A stretch of 64,000 bases of DNA from Paracoccus versutus (GTDB lineage Bacteria; Pseudomonadota; Alphaproteobacteria; Rhodobacterales; Rhodobacteraceae). Of the stretch, positions 1-9,077 are shown one piece after another. Under the pieces are notes generated by a model that searched no databases, was not told where the DNA came from, and saw nothing but the letters and a program-made list of their open reading frames with translations. The stretch covers positions 1 through 64,000 of the forward strand of contig NZ_JRKO01000028.1 of assembly GCF_000763885.1 (NCBI RefSeq), written 5' to 3'. The stretch's first letter is position 1. Each line of letters opens with the position of its first letter. Both the position numbers and the translations under genes were made by a program.

Positions 1-391
1 GGGCGGGAATGGCCGGGCGCTGCTTGCGGATCGCCTGCTTCTCGACGATCCGGCCGTCCGCGATGCGGAACAGGTCCACGCCCTGAACTTCGGTCCGGCT
101 GCCGTCCGGGTTGGTGGCGCGGAAGGTCCATTGGCTGACGCCGCGGGTGCCGTCCTCGGACAGGAAATGCGTGTGGTCGGCCCATTCGACGTCCGGCATC
201 GTGGTCCAGACGGTCTCGAAGGCCCTGGCGATGGCGGCCTTGCCCTCGACCTTGTTGCCGTATTCATGCTCGCCGGCGACGGTGTAGAACACGCAATCCT
301 CGGCGAAATGGGTCATCACGCCGTCGATGTCGTGGCGGTTGAAGGCGTCGAAGGTGGCCTTCAGGTCGCCGGCGGTCAGCTTGCGGGTCAT
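1..391 (-). CDS. SnoaL/NTF2-like protein, 3' end beyond window
   Basis: The reading frame starts at an ATG at 391 and is still open at base 1, giving 130 residues. It opens MTRKLTAGDLKATFDAFNRH and continues with a DIDGVMTHFAEDCVFY segment and a VQGVDLFRIADGRIVEKQ segment. This pattern of a short helix, a 'D..F..DC.F' strand and a late 'D.FR..DG.I.E' strand is typical of the SnoaL/NTF2 cone fold, used by polyketide cyclases, small isomerases and uncharacterised binding proteins. It lies 92 bases after tauC on the same strand, so it may be co-transcribed with the taurine transporter. The substrate cannot be told from sequence. No catalytic function should be assumed. Confidence 0.75.
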   Translation of the reverse strand, partial: MTRKLTAGDLKATFDAFNRHDIDGVMTHFAEDCVFYTVAGEHEYGNKVEGKAAIARAFETVWTTMPDVEWADHTHFLSEDGTRGVSQWTFRATNPDGSRTEVQGVDLFRIADGRIVEKQAIRKQRPAIPA

Positions 392-483
392 CGGTGGATA
401 CTCCTCTCCCGGTCGGCGGCGCGCGGGCGCGCCTCCGGGACGTTTGCGGTGAATGGTTGCGGGTCAGCTCCGGCGGACGGGGG

Positions 484-1311
484 TCAGACCTTGCCCTTCC
501 AGGGGATCAGCGCGCGCTCGATGCGGCGGATCAGCAGGTCGAAGGCAAAGGCCAGGATGCCGATCACGATGATCCCCATGATCACGGCGTCGCTGGCCAG
601 GTATTCGGCCGAGTTCAGCACCATGAAGCCCAAGCCGCGGTGGGCGGCGACCATCTCGGCCGCGACCAGCGTCGTCCAGCCCACGCCGATGCCGATGCGC
701 ATGCCGGTGAAGATCTCGGGCAGCGCCGCCTTGAGGATGACGTGGAAGATCACCTGCAGCTTGCTGGCGCCCATGGCGTAGGCGGCATGGATCTGCTCGA
801 TCGAGACCGAGCGCACGCCGGCCCGCGCCGCGATGGCCATGGGGGCAAAGATCGCCAGGAAGATCAGGAAGACCTTGGGAAACTCGCCGATGCCCAGCCA
901 GATGATGATCAGCGGCAGATAGGCCAAGGGCGGCAGCGGGCGGTAGAACTCGATGATCGGGTCCAGCAGGCCCCGGACCACCCGGTTCACCCCCATCAGG
1001 ATGCCGACCGGCACCGCGACGGCCAGCGCCAGGAAGAAGGCGCCCAGCACCCGGCCGAGGCTGGCCAGCGTATGCTGCACCAGGGTCGAGTTCGACACCC
1101 CCTCGGTCGCGGCCAGCACGAACTTGCCCCAGACCGCGGCGGGCGAGGGCAGGAACAGCGGCCTGACCCAACCCATGCCGGTGACCAGGAACCACAGCGC
1201 GATCAGCGCCAGCGCCGTGGCCAGGCTGATGAGCGCGCTGGAGCCGTCGCCGGGGGCGCCGTAGGATACGCCGGGCCGGGCCGGGCGTGCTTTCATCAGC
1301 CGGTCAAGCAT
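484..1311 (-). CDS. tauC: taurine ABC transporter permease TauC
   Basis: Inner-membrane permease of a taurine/alkanesulfonate-type importer (BPD_transp_1 family). Several hydrophobic segments are visible ([20 protein letters not shown] near the N-terminus, [18 protein letters not shown], and a C-terminal [19 protein letters not shown]). The cytoplasmic EAA loop that contacts the ATPase is at [21 protein letters not shown] chose the ATG at 1311, not the upstream in-frame ATG at 1359. A purine-rich AGGAAAAG sits just before it, it overlaps the tauB stop by only 8 bases, and the resulting 275 residues match the usual length. Third gene of the tauABC order, transcribed leftwards. Confidence 0.9.
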   Translation of the reverse strand: MLDRLMKARPARPGVSYGAPGDGSSALISLATALALIALWFLVTGMGWVRPLFLPSPAAVWGKFVLAATEGVSNSTLVQHTLASLGRVLGAFFLALAVAVPVGILMGVNRVVRGLLDPIIEFYRPLPPLAYLPLIIIWLGIGEFPKVFLIFLAIFAPMAIAARAGVRSVSIEQIHAAYAMGASKLQVIFHVILKAALPEIFTGMRIGIGVGWTTLVAAEMVAAHRGLGFMVLNSAEYLASDAVIMGIIVIGILAFAFDLLIRRIERALIPWKGKV

Positions 1312-2113
1312 GGATCTTTTCCTGCTCGCCGGCGCGTTCGTCGCCATAGATGATGCCAAGGATCTGCTCCCTCATCTCGATGAAATCGGGGCTGGACTTG
1401 ATGGCGCGGGCATTGCCCTCGGCCAGGAAGCGGCGGTTGAAGTCCAGCTCGTAGGTGTGGGTGATGCGGCCCGGCCGCGGCGACATGACGATCAGCCGCG
1501 AGCCGAGGAACAGCGCCTCCTCGACGCTGTGGGTGATGAAGAAATACATCTTGTCGGTCTGCTGCCAGATCTGCAGCAGCAGTTCCTGCACCGTCTCGCG
1601 GGTCAGCGCGTCCAGCGCCGCCATCGGCTCGTCCATCAGCAGCATGGCCGGGTCGCAGGTCAGGGCGCGGGCGATGCCGACGCGCTGCTGCATCCCGCCC
1701 GACAGGTGATAGATCATGTGCTTGTGGAAGTCCTGCAGGCCGACCAGCGCCAGGTTCTTCACCGCGCGCTCGCGCCTTGTCCTGGCGTCCACGCCCTGCA
1801 GTTTCAGGCCGAATTCCACGTTGTCGATGACGTTCAGCCAGGGCAGCAGCGCGTGTTTCTGGAACACCACGCCGCGCTCGGCACCGGGGCCGGCGACCGG
1901 CCGGTCGCCCAAGGTGATCTGCCCGGCCGAGGGCGCCATGAACCCGGCCATCAGGTTCAGGAGCGTGGTCTTGCCGCAACCCGAGGCACCCAGCGCCACG
2001 ACGAAATCGCCGCTCTTGACCTCGAGGTTCACGCCTTTCAGCGCCGTGACGGGGGCGCCCTTGTGATGGCCCGGATAGATCAGGCTGACGTCGGAAACTT
2101 TCAGTGTCTGCAT
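1304..2113 (-). CDS. tauB: taurine ABC transporter ATP-binding protein TauB
   Basis: Cytoplasmic ATPase that drives the importer, 269 residues. Walker A is GASGCGKTT at residues 42-50, the signature LSGGMQQR at 137-144 and Walker B with catalytic Glu at AMLLMDEP about 156-163; a switch His follows in [11 protein letters not shown]. The layout matches the nitrate/sulfonate/taurine (NrtD/SsuB/TauB) branch. It sits between tauA (66 bases upstream) and tauC (8-base overlap), so the three subunits are almost certainly one transcript. The assignment to taurine and not another sulfonate rests on the neighbouring TauR-type regulator. Confidence 0.92.
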   Translation of the reverse strand: MQTLKVSDVSLIYPGHHKGAPVTALKGVNLEVKSGDFVVALGASGCGKTTLLNLMAGFMAPSAGQITLGDRPVAGPGAERGVVFQKHALLPWLNVIDNVEFGLKLQGVDARTRRERAVKNLALVGLQDFHKHMIYHLSGGMQQRVGIARALTCDPAMLLMDEPMAALDALTRETVQELLLQIWQQTDKMYFFITHSVEEALFLGSRLIVMSPRPGRITHTYELDFNRRFLAEGNARAIKSSPDFIEMREQILGIIYGDERAGEQEKIHA

Positions 2114-2179
2114 ATCAGCGGTCTTTCAGAGGAAAGGGTTGAAGCGCGCGGGAAGGCGGCCCCGCAGGGGGCCCGCCGC

Positions 2180-3196
2180 CTATTGCGCCGCGGCCTGGGC
2201 GAAGCTCGGGTTCACGAAGGGGGCGTAATCGTCCAGCGCGCCGTCGATCTGCTTCTGCTCGACCAGGAAGCGGGCGCTTTCGCCCAGCGCGCGCACCGCG
2301 CCGCCGGTCAGCCAGGTCTCGGATGCCTGCTCGGCCGCATCCGGGAAGGACAGCATGTTCAGCGCCTCGACCGTGCCGGCGGCATCGCCGCCGATCATCT
2401 TGACGATGCCCGCGACCTGCGGGGAATCCTCGGTCCAGGCCGCCTTGTCGGCATTGTAATCGGCATAGGCCCCGGCCAGCGCCTTGGTAAAGGCGGCCAT
2501 GAAGTCCGGGTTCTCGGCAGCGAATTTCTTGTCCGCCACCAGCCCGTCGAAGGTCGGCACGCTGGCCGCGCCGATCTGTTCGCTGTCGGCGATGACCGTG
2601 CCTTCCTTCATCAGCTCGGTCAGCACCGGCGGCCAGACATAGGCCGCGTCGATGTCGCCGCGCTGCCAGGCGGCCAGGATCTGCGGCGGCTTCATGTTCA
2701 GGATGTTGACGCCGCGCGGGTCGATCTTCCAGACCTGGTCCATGCCCACGAGCAGGTGGAAATGCGAGGTCGAGACGAAGGGCACGGCGACGTTCTTGCC
2801 GGCCAGATCCTCGGGCTTCTCGATGCCCGAGCCGTTGCGGGCGACCAGCGCCTCGGACTTGCCGATATTGTCGAGGATCCAGAACAGCTCGAACTCCACC
2901 CCGCGCGTCGCCGCGGCGGCGATCCCGGTCGAGCCGATCACCCCCACCGGCACGTTGCCCGAGGCAAGCGCCGTCGAGATGTCGCCGCCCGAGGAAAACT
3001 GCCGCCAGTCGATCTTGTAGCCCGCCTCCTTGGCCGCGGCGTCCAGCCGACCGTCGGCGATGGCGGCGATGAAGGGGCCGACGATCTGCTGGTAGCCGAC
3101 GACTACGGTGGTCTCGGCATGGGCGGGGGCCAGGCCGAGGCCGACGCCAAGCGTCATCGCGGCCAGGAAGGCTCCGGCCCGGTTCATGTTGGTCAT
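2180..3196 (-). CDS. tauA: taurine-binding periplasmic protein TauA
   Basis: Periplasmic solute-binding protein, 338 residues. A Sec signal peptide is clear: a short charged start, a hydrophobic AFLAAMTLGVGLGLA core and an AHA cleavage motif at about residue 27. The mature part begins ETTVVVGYQQIVGPF, as in TauA/SsuA proteins, and contains the RNGSGIEKPEDLAGKNVAVP and GDIDAAYVWPP stretches usual in this family. It is the first gene of the tauABC operon. It is divergent from tauR, with 166 bases between the start codons that hold the likely operators. The ligand is inferred from operon and regulator, not from binding-site residues. Confidence 0.92.
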   Translation of the reverse strand: MTNMNRAGAFLAAMTLGVGLGLAPAHAETTVVVGYQQIVGPFIAAIADGRLDAAAKEAGYKIDWRQFSSGGDISTALASGNVPVGVIGSTGIAAAATRGVEFELFWILDNIGKSEALVARNGSGIEKPEDLAGKNVAVPFVSTSHFHLLVGMDQVWKIDPRGVNILNMKPPQILAAWQRGDIDAAYVWPPVLTELMKEGTVIADSEQIGAASVPTFDGLVADKKFAAENPDFMAAFTKALAGAYADYNADKAAWTEDSPQVAGIVKMIGGDAAGTVEALNMLSFPDAAEQASETWLTGGAVRALGESARFLVEQKQIDGALDDYAPFVNPSFAQAAAQ

Positions 3197-3330
3197 TCTT
3201 GTGACTCCCTGTCTTTCGATTGTTGGTCTTGCGACGCGGCCGAGCCTGTCGGCTCAGCCCCGGTGATTGGCATGGGCAACTCTGCACGGTTGCTTCTGCG
3301 GCAAAATGTTGCAGGTGACGGGGCGTAACG

Positions 3331-3362
3331 ATATGTCCAGATGAAAGCAAAGATAAGGCCAG
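3331..3362 (-). promoter_or_regulatory. pair of TauR-type direct repeats
   Basis: On the minus strand CTGGACATAT (3331-3340) and CTGGCCTTAT (3353-3362) are repeated in the same direction, 22 bases start to start, about two helical turns. They resemble the CTGGACYTAA direct repeats reported for TauR of Rhodobacter capsulatus (recalled from the literature). The second copy abuts the tauR start codon and includes its AAGG ribosome-binding sequence, so binding could also limit tauR expression. tauA begins 135 bases away on the other side. Confidence 0.65.
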
Positions 3363-4850
3363 ATGAGCGACCGGATTCCCGTCGAAATGTTCTTTTCCCG
3401 CGACAGCGATGCAGGCACGCTGCAGGCGCGGCTGGCGGCGGCCATCGTGCGGGCGATCCTGGAGACGCGGGCGCGGCCGGGCACGCGGCTGCCCTCGTCG
3501 CGGGGGCTGGCCGCTGCGCTGGGGATTTCGCGGATGACCGTGACGCTGGTCTACCAGGAGCTGGTCAGCCAGGGCTATCTGGAGACGCGGGCACGGTCCG
3601 GCATCATCGTCGCCGCCACCGTGCCGCACCGCCGGCTGAAGGTGCAGGAGCCCGTGCCGCACGAGACCGCGCTCGACTGGGACAGCTGGCTTGCGGGCCA
3701 GCTGCCGCGGCAGCGGGTGATCCGCAAGCCGGCGAACTGGCGCGACTTCCGCTATCCCTTCATCTACGGGCAAAGCGACGCGGCGCTCTTCGACCACAAC
3801 GCCTGGCGCGACTGCGCCCGCCGGGCCTGGGGAACGCGGGATTTCGGCGAGCTGGCCTCGGATCTCTACGGCGCCGACGACCCGATGCTGATCGACTACA
3901 TCTGCTCGCATTCCCTGCCCCGCCGCGGCATCCAGGCCGAGCCGGACGAGGTGCTGGTGACGCTGGGGGCGCAGAACGCGCTGTTCATCGCCGTCGAGCT
4001 GCTGGCGCGCGGCGACCGGCTGGCCGTGACCGAGGATCCGGGCTATCCCGATTTCGCCGAGACCCTGCGCCGCGCCCACAGCCCGACCACCTTCCTCGAC
4101 GTGGACGAGGGCGGGCTGAACCCCGAGCTGCTGCCGCAGGGGACGCGGCTGGTGATCGTGACGCCCAGCCACAACATCCCGACCGGCGCGACCATGCCGC
4201 TGGCGCGGCGCCGCGACCTGCTGGCCCGCGCCGCCGCGCATGATTTCCTGATCGTCGAGGACGATTACGACTTCGAGATGTCCTATCTGGCCCCGCCGGC
4301 GCCGGCGCTGAAATCGCTCGACCGGTCGGGGCGGGTGATCTATGTCGGCAGCTTCTCGAAATCGCTGTTTCCGGGGCTGCGCATCGGCTACATGGTGGCG
4401 CCGGCGCCCTTCATCGCGCGGGCCCGCGCGCTGCGCGCCATCATGCTGCGCCACCCGCCGAACCACCTGCAAAGGATCACCGCCTATTTCCTGGCGCTCG
4501 GCCATTACGACGCGCATATCGTGCGGCTGCGCGGGGCGCTGAAACGCCGCCGCGCGCTGATGGAGCAGGCGCTGGCGGCCACCGGGCTGCGCATCGCCGG
4601 GGCGGCGCGCTCGGGCGGGTCGAGCCTGTGGATCGAAGGACCGGCCGGCATCGACAGCGCCGTCCTGGCGGCAAGGCTGCAAGAGGACAGCGTGCTGATC
4701 GAGCCGGGCGAGGTCTTCTTCGAAACCCCGCCGCAGCCCTGCGCCTTCTTCCGGCTGGGCTATTCCTCGATCCGCGAGGGGGACATCGCGCCGGGCATCG
4801 CCCTGATCGCCCGCCGCACCCGCGACCTGGCCGCGGAACAGGCCGGCTGA
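3363..4850 (+). CDS. tauR: MocR/TauR-type regulator (GntR HTH + aminotransferase domain)
   Basis: A 495-residue MocR-family protein. Residues about 15-80 form a GntR winged helix-turn-helix (GTRLPSSRGLAAALGISRMT is its core) and the rest is a fold-type I aminotransferase domain that binds PLP, with the likely Schiff-base lysine K333 in SFSKSLFPG. Members sense taurine with the PLP domain and activate taurine genes. It is divergent from tauABC and the intergenic repeats fit this role. The ATG at 3363 has AAGG five bases upstream. The next Met, nine residues in, has no ribosome-binding sequence. Taurine specificity is inferred from context. Confidence 0.88.
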   Translation: MSDRIPVEMFFSRDSDAGTLQARLAAAIVRAILETRARPGTRLPSSRGLAAALGISRMTVTLVYQELVSQGYLETRARSGIIVAATVPHRRLKVQEPVPHETALDWDSWLAGQLPRQRVIRKPANWRDFRYPFIYGQSDAALFDHNAWRDCARRAWGTRDFGELASDLYGADDPMLIDYICSHSLPRRGIQAEPDEVLVTLGAQNALFIAVELLARGDRLAVTEDPGYPDFAETLRRAHSPTTFLDVDEGGLNPELLPQGTRLVIVTPSHNIPTGATMPLARRRDLLARAAAHDFLIVEDDYDFEMSYLAPPAPALKSLDRSGRVIYVGSFSKSLFPGLRIGYMVAPAPFIARARALRAIMLRHPPNHLQRITAYFLALGHYDAHIVRLRGALKRRRALMEQALAATGLRIAGAARSGGSSLWIEGPAGIDSAVLAARLQEDSVLIEPGEVFFETPPQPCAFFRLGYSSIREGDIAPGIALIARRTRDLAAEQAG

Positions 4851-4870
4851 CCGCCCGTTCCCCCGTCATG

Positions 4871-5001
4871 GGGGCTTTGCCCCCGCGCGTTCCGCGCTCC
4901 CCCAGGATATTTCGGCACGAAAGAAGCCGCGGCCCGGTATTCTCCTGCCCGGTTCTTTCGTGTTGAAATATCCTGCGGGGGTCTGGGGGCGCAAAGCCCC
5001 C
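4871..5001. repeat. large inverted repeat, long-type family copy A
   Basis: Left arm 4871-4925 and right arm 4953-5001 are imperfect inverted copies. Each carries GGGGCTTTGCCCCC or its counterpart, then a CAGGATATTT...CACGAAAGAA core. The transcribed form would fold into a long hairpin between tauR and fabA, which point the same way. The same core recurs at 35962-36103 and 45342-45388. It may act as a terminator or a mobile palindromic element. The rest of the 4851-5248 gap shows no gene. Confidence 0.8.
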
Positions 5002-5248
5002 GGATGCGGCGCCGGCCATGGTGCGCAAGGCCCGCCCGTCCTGCCGGGCGGGGAAAGCTGCGGCAAATCGTCCGCCGCACCTCCGTCTTTGGCAACCGCC
5101 GGCATATCCGACGCAAAAACCCGCAAAACCTGCGCCCTTGCGCCCTGCCGGGACGGAATGATAGACCCGAAAGCAAGTGCGGCGCGGGCCTTGCCCGGCA
5201 GCCGCCACAGCAGATAACGCAACGTCGGATCGAGGGGAACACACGCGC

Positions 5249-5758
5249 ATGACGATGACACGGACCAGCTTTGACAAGGAAGATCTGCTGGCCTGCGCCC
5301 GTGGCGAGTTGTTCGGCCCCGGAAATGCCCAATTGCCCGAGCCGCCGATGCTGATGATGGACCGCATTACCGAGATTTCCGCCGATGCCGGCCCGCATGG
5401 CAAGGGCCATGTCGTCGCCGAATTCGACATCCATCCCGACCTGTGGTTCTTTGCCTGCCATTTTCCCGGCAATCCGATCATGCCGGGCTGCCTGGGCCTT
5501 GACGGGCTGTGGCAGCTGACCGGCTTCAACCTGGGCTGGCGCGGCTGGCAGGGGCGCGGCTATGCGCTTGGCGTGGGCGAGGTCAAGCTGACCGGCATGG
5601 TCCGCCCCGACCGCAAGCTCTTGCGCTATTTCGTCGATTTCACCAAGGCGGTCCAGACCCGTCGCCTGACCATGGGCGTCGCCGACGGCCGTGTCGAGGC
5701 CGACGGCGAAACCATCTATGAGGTCAAGGACATGAAGGTTGCCCTGTCGGCCGCCTGA
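5249..5758 (+). CDS. fabA: 3-hydroxydecanoyl-ACP dehydratase/isomerase FabA
   Basis: Cytosolic dual enzyme that dehydrates 3-hydroxydecanoyl-ACP and isomerises trans-2- to cis-3-decenoyl-ACP, the branch point to unsaturated fatty acids. It has the single hot-dog fold with catalytic His71 in [10 protein letters not shown] and Asp85 in [10 protein letters not shown], the same spacing as the E. coli enzyme. The frame is open 72 bases further upstream, but the ATG at 5249 follows a GAGGGG sequence and gives 169 residues, close to the family length. First gene of fabA-fabB-fabI, with 21 bases to fabB. Confidence 0.96.
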   Translation: MTMTRTSFDKEDLLACARGELFGPGNAQLPEPPMLMMDRITEISADAGPHGKGHVVAEFDIHPDLWFFACHFPGNPIMPGCLGLDGLWQLTGFNLGWRGWQGRGYALGVGEVKLTGMVRPDRKLLRYFVDFTKAVQTRRLTMGVADGRVEADGETIYEVKDMKVALSAA

Positions 5759-5779
5759 CACATGAACAAGGAGCACGCC

Positions 5780-7009
5780 ATGCGCCGTGTCGTCATCACC
5801 GGGCTGGGCATCGTCTCTCCCATCGGCAACAATGCCACCGAGGTCACCGAAAGCCTGCGCGCCGGCCGCTCGGGCATCGTCTTCGCCCCCGAATATGCCG
5901 AGCACGGCTTTCGCAGCCAGGTCCACGGCATGCCGCAGATCGCCGTCGAGAACCATATCGACAAGCGCAACCTGCGCTTCATGGGCGCGGGCGCGGCCTA
6001 TAACTTCATCGCCATGCAGCAGGCGATCGAGGATGCGGGCCTGGCGCCCGAGGATGTCTCGAACGAGCGCTCGGGCCTGGTCATGGGCTCGGGCGGGCCG
6101 TCGACCGCCAACCTGTTCGAGGCGCATCGCACCGTGATCGAGAAGGGCGCGCCCAAGCGCATGGGCCCTTTCATGGTCACGCGCTGCATGTCCTCGACCA
6201 ATTCGGCCTGCCTGGCCACGCCCTTCAGGATCAAGGGCGTGAACTATTCGATCACTTCGGCCTGCTCGACCTCGGCGCATTGCATCGGCAACGGCACCGA
6301 GCTGATCCAGATGGGCAAGCAGGACATCGTCTTCGCCGGCGGCGGCGAGGAGCTGGACTGGACGCTGTCGTGCCTGTTCGACGCCATGGGCGCGATGTCG
6401 TCGAAATACAACGACACGCCCCAGACCGCCTCGCGCCCCTTCGACGCGACCCGCGACGGCTTCGTCATCGCCGGCGGCGCCGGGGTGGTGGTGCTGGAGG
6501 AGCTGGGCCACGCCCTGGCCCGCGGCGCCCGCATCTATGCCGAGGTCACCGGCTATGGCGCGACCAGCGACGGCTATGACATGGTCGCCCCTTCCGGCGA
6601 GGGCGGCGAGCGCTCGATGCGGCTGGCGCTGTCCACCCTGCCCGAGGGGCGGCGCGTCAGCTATGTCAATGCGCATGGCACCTCGACCCCGGTGGGCGAC
6701 GTGGGCGAGATCAAGGCGCTGCGCCGGGTCTTTGGCGAGGGCGCGGTGCCGCCGGTGTCATCGACCAAGTCGCTGACCGGCCATTCGCTGGGCGCGACCG
6801 GCGTGCATGAGGCGATCTATTCGCTCTTGATGATGCAGCAGGGCTTCATCGCCGCCTCGGCCAACATCACCGAGCTGGACCCCGAGATCCGGCCCGAGGA
6901 GATTGCGCAGACGCGCATGGATGACGTCGATTTCGATAGTGTCCTTTCCAACAGTTTCGGTTTTGGCGGCACCAACGCCACGCTGCTCCTGTCGAAATAC
7001 CGCGAATAA
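5780..7009 (+). CDS. fabB: beta-ketoacyl-ACP synthase I FabB
   Basis: Condensing enzyme of type II fatty acid synthesis that elongates cis-3-decenoyl-ACP. The thiolase-fold catalytic triad is present: Cys162 in [10 protein letters not shown], His299 in [11 protein letters not shown] and His335 in [14 protein letters not shown]. An in-frame ATG lies at 5762, but the second ATG at 5780 has AGGAG nine bases upstream and starts with the typical [10 protein letters not shown], so I use it (409 residues). Together with fabA it marks the anaerobic unsaturated fatty acid pathway. Its termination codon is 19 bases before fabI. Confidence 0.95.
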   Translation: MRRVVITGLGIVSPIGNNATEVTESLRAGRSGIVFAPEYAEHGFRSQVHGMPQIAVENHIDKRNLRFMGAGAAYNFIAMQQAIEDAGLAPEDVSNERSGLVMGSGGPSTANLFEAHRTVIEKGAPKRMGPFMVTRCMSSTNSACLATPFRIKGVNYSITSACSTSAHCIGNGTELIQMGKQDIVFAGGGEELDWTLSCLFDAMGAMSSKYNDTPQTASRPFDATRDGFVIAGGAGVVVLEELGHALARGARIYAEVTGYGATSDGYDMVAPSGEGGERSMRLALSTLPEGRRVSYVNAHGTSTPVGDVGEIKALRRVFGEGAVPPVSSTKSLTGHSLGATGVHEAIYSLLMMQQGFIAASANITELDPEIRPEEIAQTRMDDVDFDSVLSNSFGFGGTNATLLLSKYRE

Positions 7010-7028
7010 ACCAAGAAAAGGTTAAGCC

Positions 7029-7817
7029 ATGAGCGAATTGATGAAAGGCAAACGCGGCCTTGTGATGGGGGTCGCGAATGACCGCTCGATCGCTTGGGGG
7101 ATTGCGAAGGCGCTGGCGGATCAGGGCGCGGAACTGGCCTTTTCCTATCAGGGCGAGGCTTTCGGCAAGCGGGTCGAGCCCCTGGCGCAATCGCTGGGCT
7201 CGGACTTCCTGATGGATGTCGACGTGCTGGACGACGAATCGCTCGACCGCGCCTTTGCGGCGATCGAATCGCGCTGGGGCGGGCTGGATTTCCTGGTCCA
7301 TGCCGTCGCCTATTCCGACAAGAACGAGCTGACCGGGCGATTCATCGATACGACCCGCGACAATTTCAAGAATTCCTTGACGATTTCGTGCTATTCGCTG
7401 ATCGACCTGGCCCGGCGGGCGCAGCCCCTGATGACGAATGGCGGCTCGATCATTACGCTGACCTATGCCGGCTCGAACCGGGTCACGCCGTTCTACAACG
7501 TCATGGGGGTGGCAAAGGCCGCATTGGAATCCTCGGTCCGCTACCTGGCCAACGACCTGGGCCCCGAGGGGATTCGCGTCAACGCAATCAGCCCCGGCCC
7601 GATGAAGACCCTGGCCGGCGCGGCCATCGGCGGCGCCCGCAAGACCTATCGCCATACCGAGGCCAATGCCCCGCTGCGCGCCAATGCCACGCTGGAGGCG
7701 ATCGGCGGCACGGCGGTCTGGCTGTGTTCGGACTGGGGCGCCTGCACCACGGGCGAGATCGTGCTGGTCGATGGCGGCTATCACGTGCTGGGCATGCCGC
7801 AGTCGGAAAACCTGTGA
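7029..7817 (+). CDS. fabI: enoyl-ACP reductase FabI
   Basis: NADH-dependent enoyl-ACP reductase of the short-chain dehydrogenase superfamily, 262 residues, final step of each elongation cycle. The N-terminal nucleotide site is the atypical GVANDRSIAWGIAKAL found in FabI. The catalytic Tyr156 and Lys163 (FYNVMGVAK) plus Tyr146 are in the canonical positions. An AAAAGG sequence precedes the start. It is downstream of fabB in the same operon, and its TGA shares one base with the ATG of the following hydrolase gene. Confidence 0.95.
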   Translation: MSELMKGKRGLVMGVANDRSIAWGIAKALADQGAELAFSYQGEAFGKRVEPLAQSLGSDFLMDVDVLDDESLDRAFAAIESRWGGLDFLVHAVAYSDKNELTGRFIDTTRDNFKNSLTISCYSLIDLARRAQPLMTNGGSIITLTYAGSNRVTPFYNVMGVAKAALESSVRYLANDLGPEGIRVNAISPGPMKTLAGAAIGGARKTYRHTEANAPLRANATLEAIGGTAVWLCSDWGACTTGEIVLVDGGYHVLGMPQSENL

Positions 7818-8644
7818 TGCCCGTCCGCTTCTTCCAGGCCGAGGACGGCGCCCGGCTGGCCTATCGCGACGAGGGCGAGGGGCTGGCGGTCCTGGCCCTG
7901 CCGGGGCTGACCCGGACGGGGCGGGATTTCGACTATCTGGCGCCGCATCTCGCCGGCGTGCGGCTGATCCGGCCGGATTACCGCGGCCGCGGCGATTCGG
8001 ACTGGACCGGCGCGGACAGCTATACCGTCCCGCAAGAGGCGCGGGACGCGCTGGCGCTGCTGGATCACCTGGGCATCGCGCAGGCGGCGGTGCTGGGCAC
8101 CTCGCGCGGGGGGATCATCGGCATGCTGCTGGCCGCGACGGCGCGCGACCGGCTGTTGGGCCTGTGCCTGAACGATGTCGGCCCGGCATTGCAGCGCAGC
8201 GGGCTGGAGCGGATCTTCGACTATGTCGGCCGCAACCCGGCCGCGAAAAGCCTGGAGGACATGGCAGAGCGCCTGCCCGCGCTCATGCCCGGCTTTGCCG
8301 GCGTGCCGGCAAGCCGATGGCTGGACGAGGCCCGGCGCCATTACGCCGAGACGCCCGCGGGCCTGCGCATCAACTACGACCCCGCCCTGCGCGAGGCGTT
8401 CCTGGCCGCCTTCAATGGGCCCGAGGTCGATCTGTGGCCGCTGTTCGACGCCGCGCAGGGGCTGCCCCTGGCGCTGGTGCGCGGGGCAAACTCGGACCTG
8501 CTGGCGCATGAGACCGCGACCGAGATGCGCTGCCGGCATCCCCAGATGATCCTGGCCGAGGTGCCCGATCGCGCCCATGTCCCGTTCCTCGACGAGCCCG
8601 AATCGCTGGCCGCGATTCAGGACTGGCTTGCCGCCATGCGCTAG
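7817..8644 (+). CDS. alpha/beta-fold hydrolase
   Basis: 275-residue alpha/beta hydrolase. The oxyanion region is LALPGLTRTGRDF, the nucleophile elbow GTSRGG places Ser96 as nucleophile, and the late DRAHVPFLDEPE supplies the expected histidine. The RPDYRGRGDSD segment is typical of the haloperoxidase/esterase-like subgroup. The start overlaps the fabI stop by one base (TGATG), so translation is probably coupled to the fatty acid operon. A role in thioester or lipid ester turnover would fit the neighbours, but the substrate is unknown. Confidence 0.85.
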   Translation: MPVRFFQAEDGARLAYRDEGEGLAVLALPGLTRTGRDFDYLAPHLAGVRLIRPDYRGRGDSDWTGADSYTVPQEARDALALLDHLGIAQAAVLGTSRGGIIGMLLAATARDRLLGLCLNDVGPALQRSGLERIFDYVGRNPAAKSLEDMAERLPALMPGFAGVPASRWLDEARRHYAETPAGLRINYDPALREAFLAAFNGPEVDLWPLFDAAQGLPLALVRGANSDLLAHETATEMRCRHPQMILAEVPDRAHVPFLDEPESLAAIQDWLAAMR

Positions 8645-9077
8645 GCTGATCCGCCCGCCGCAAGGTCGGGGCATGATCGAACGGCCCGCCCCGGTTCTGG
8701 ATCGGCACCGCGGCACCTCGCGGGCCTGTCCGCGGGGCCGTGGCAGCGCGGCCCGGCGGCCTGCCAGTCCGGCGGCTGGCGTGGCGAGGATCCGCCGCTC
8801 CAGTTCCGCCGATGCCGCGCCCGGTGGCCCGCCCTGAGCCGAGAGCCGACGGCTAGGCTTCTGCACCTGATGCACAGGATCGGAACGGGGGCCTGCCTTG
8901 CAAGCCCCGCGCAATGCCGGCGTCGCGCATGATCGGCCCCTGCCCTTGGGCCGGCCGCACCGCCTGGGACGGATGGACGATTCTGCTCAGCCGCTTTCCG
9001 GCAGCCAGCGCACGGGACAGGCCGCGATGCATGCCGACCGCCGGTCGTGCAGCCGCTTGGCCCCCGCCGAACCGCGA
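8645..9077. other. 433-base intergenic stretch, no gene recognised
   Basis: This gap lies between the convergent hydrolase and Ldh-family genes. Short open frames exist on both strands but none has a ribosome-binding sequence or a recognisable domain. There is no clear hairpin with a T-run. It could be decayed coding sequence. Confidence 0.5.

Noticed and set aside
2115..4682. 855-codon open frame on the minus strand across tauA and tauR
   Set aside because: It runs antisense to tauR and in another frame of tauA, has low-complexity Arg/Gly/Ala composition, and no domain. Long open shadow frames are normal at this GC content.
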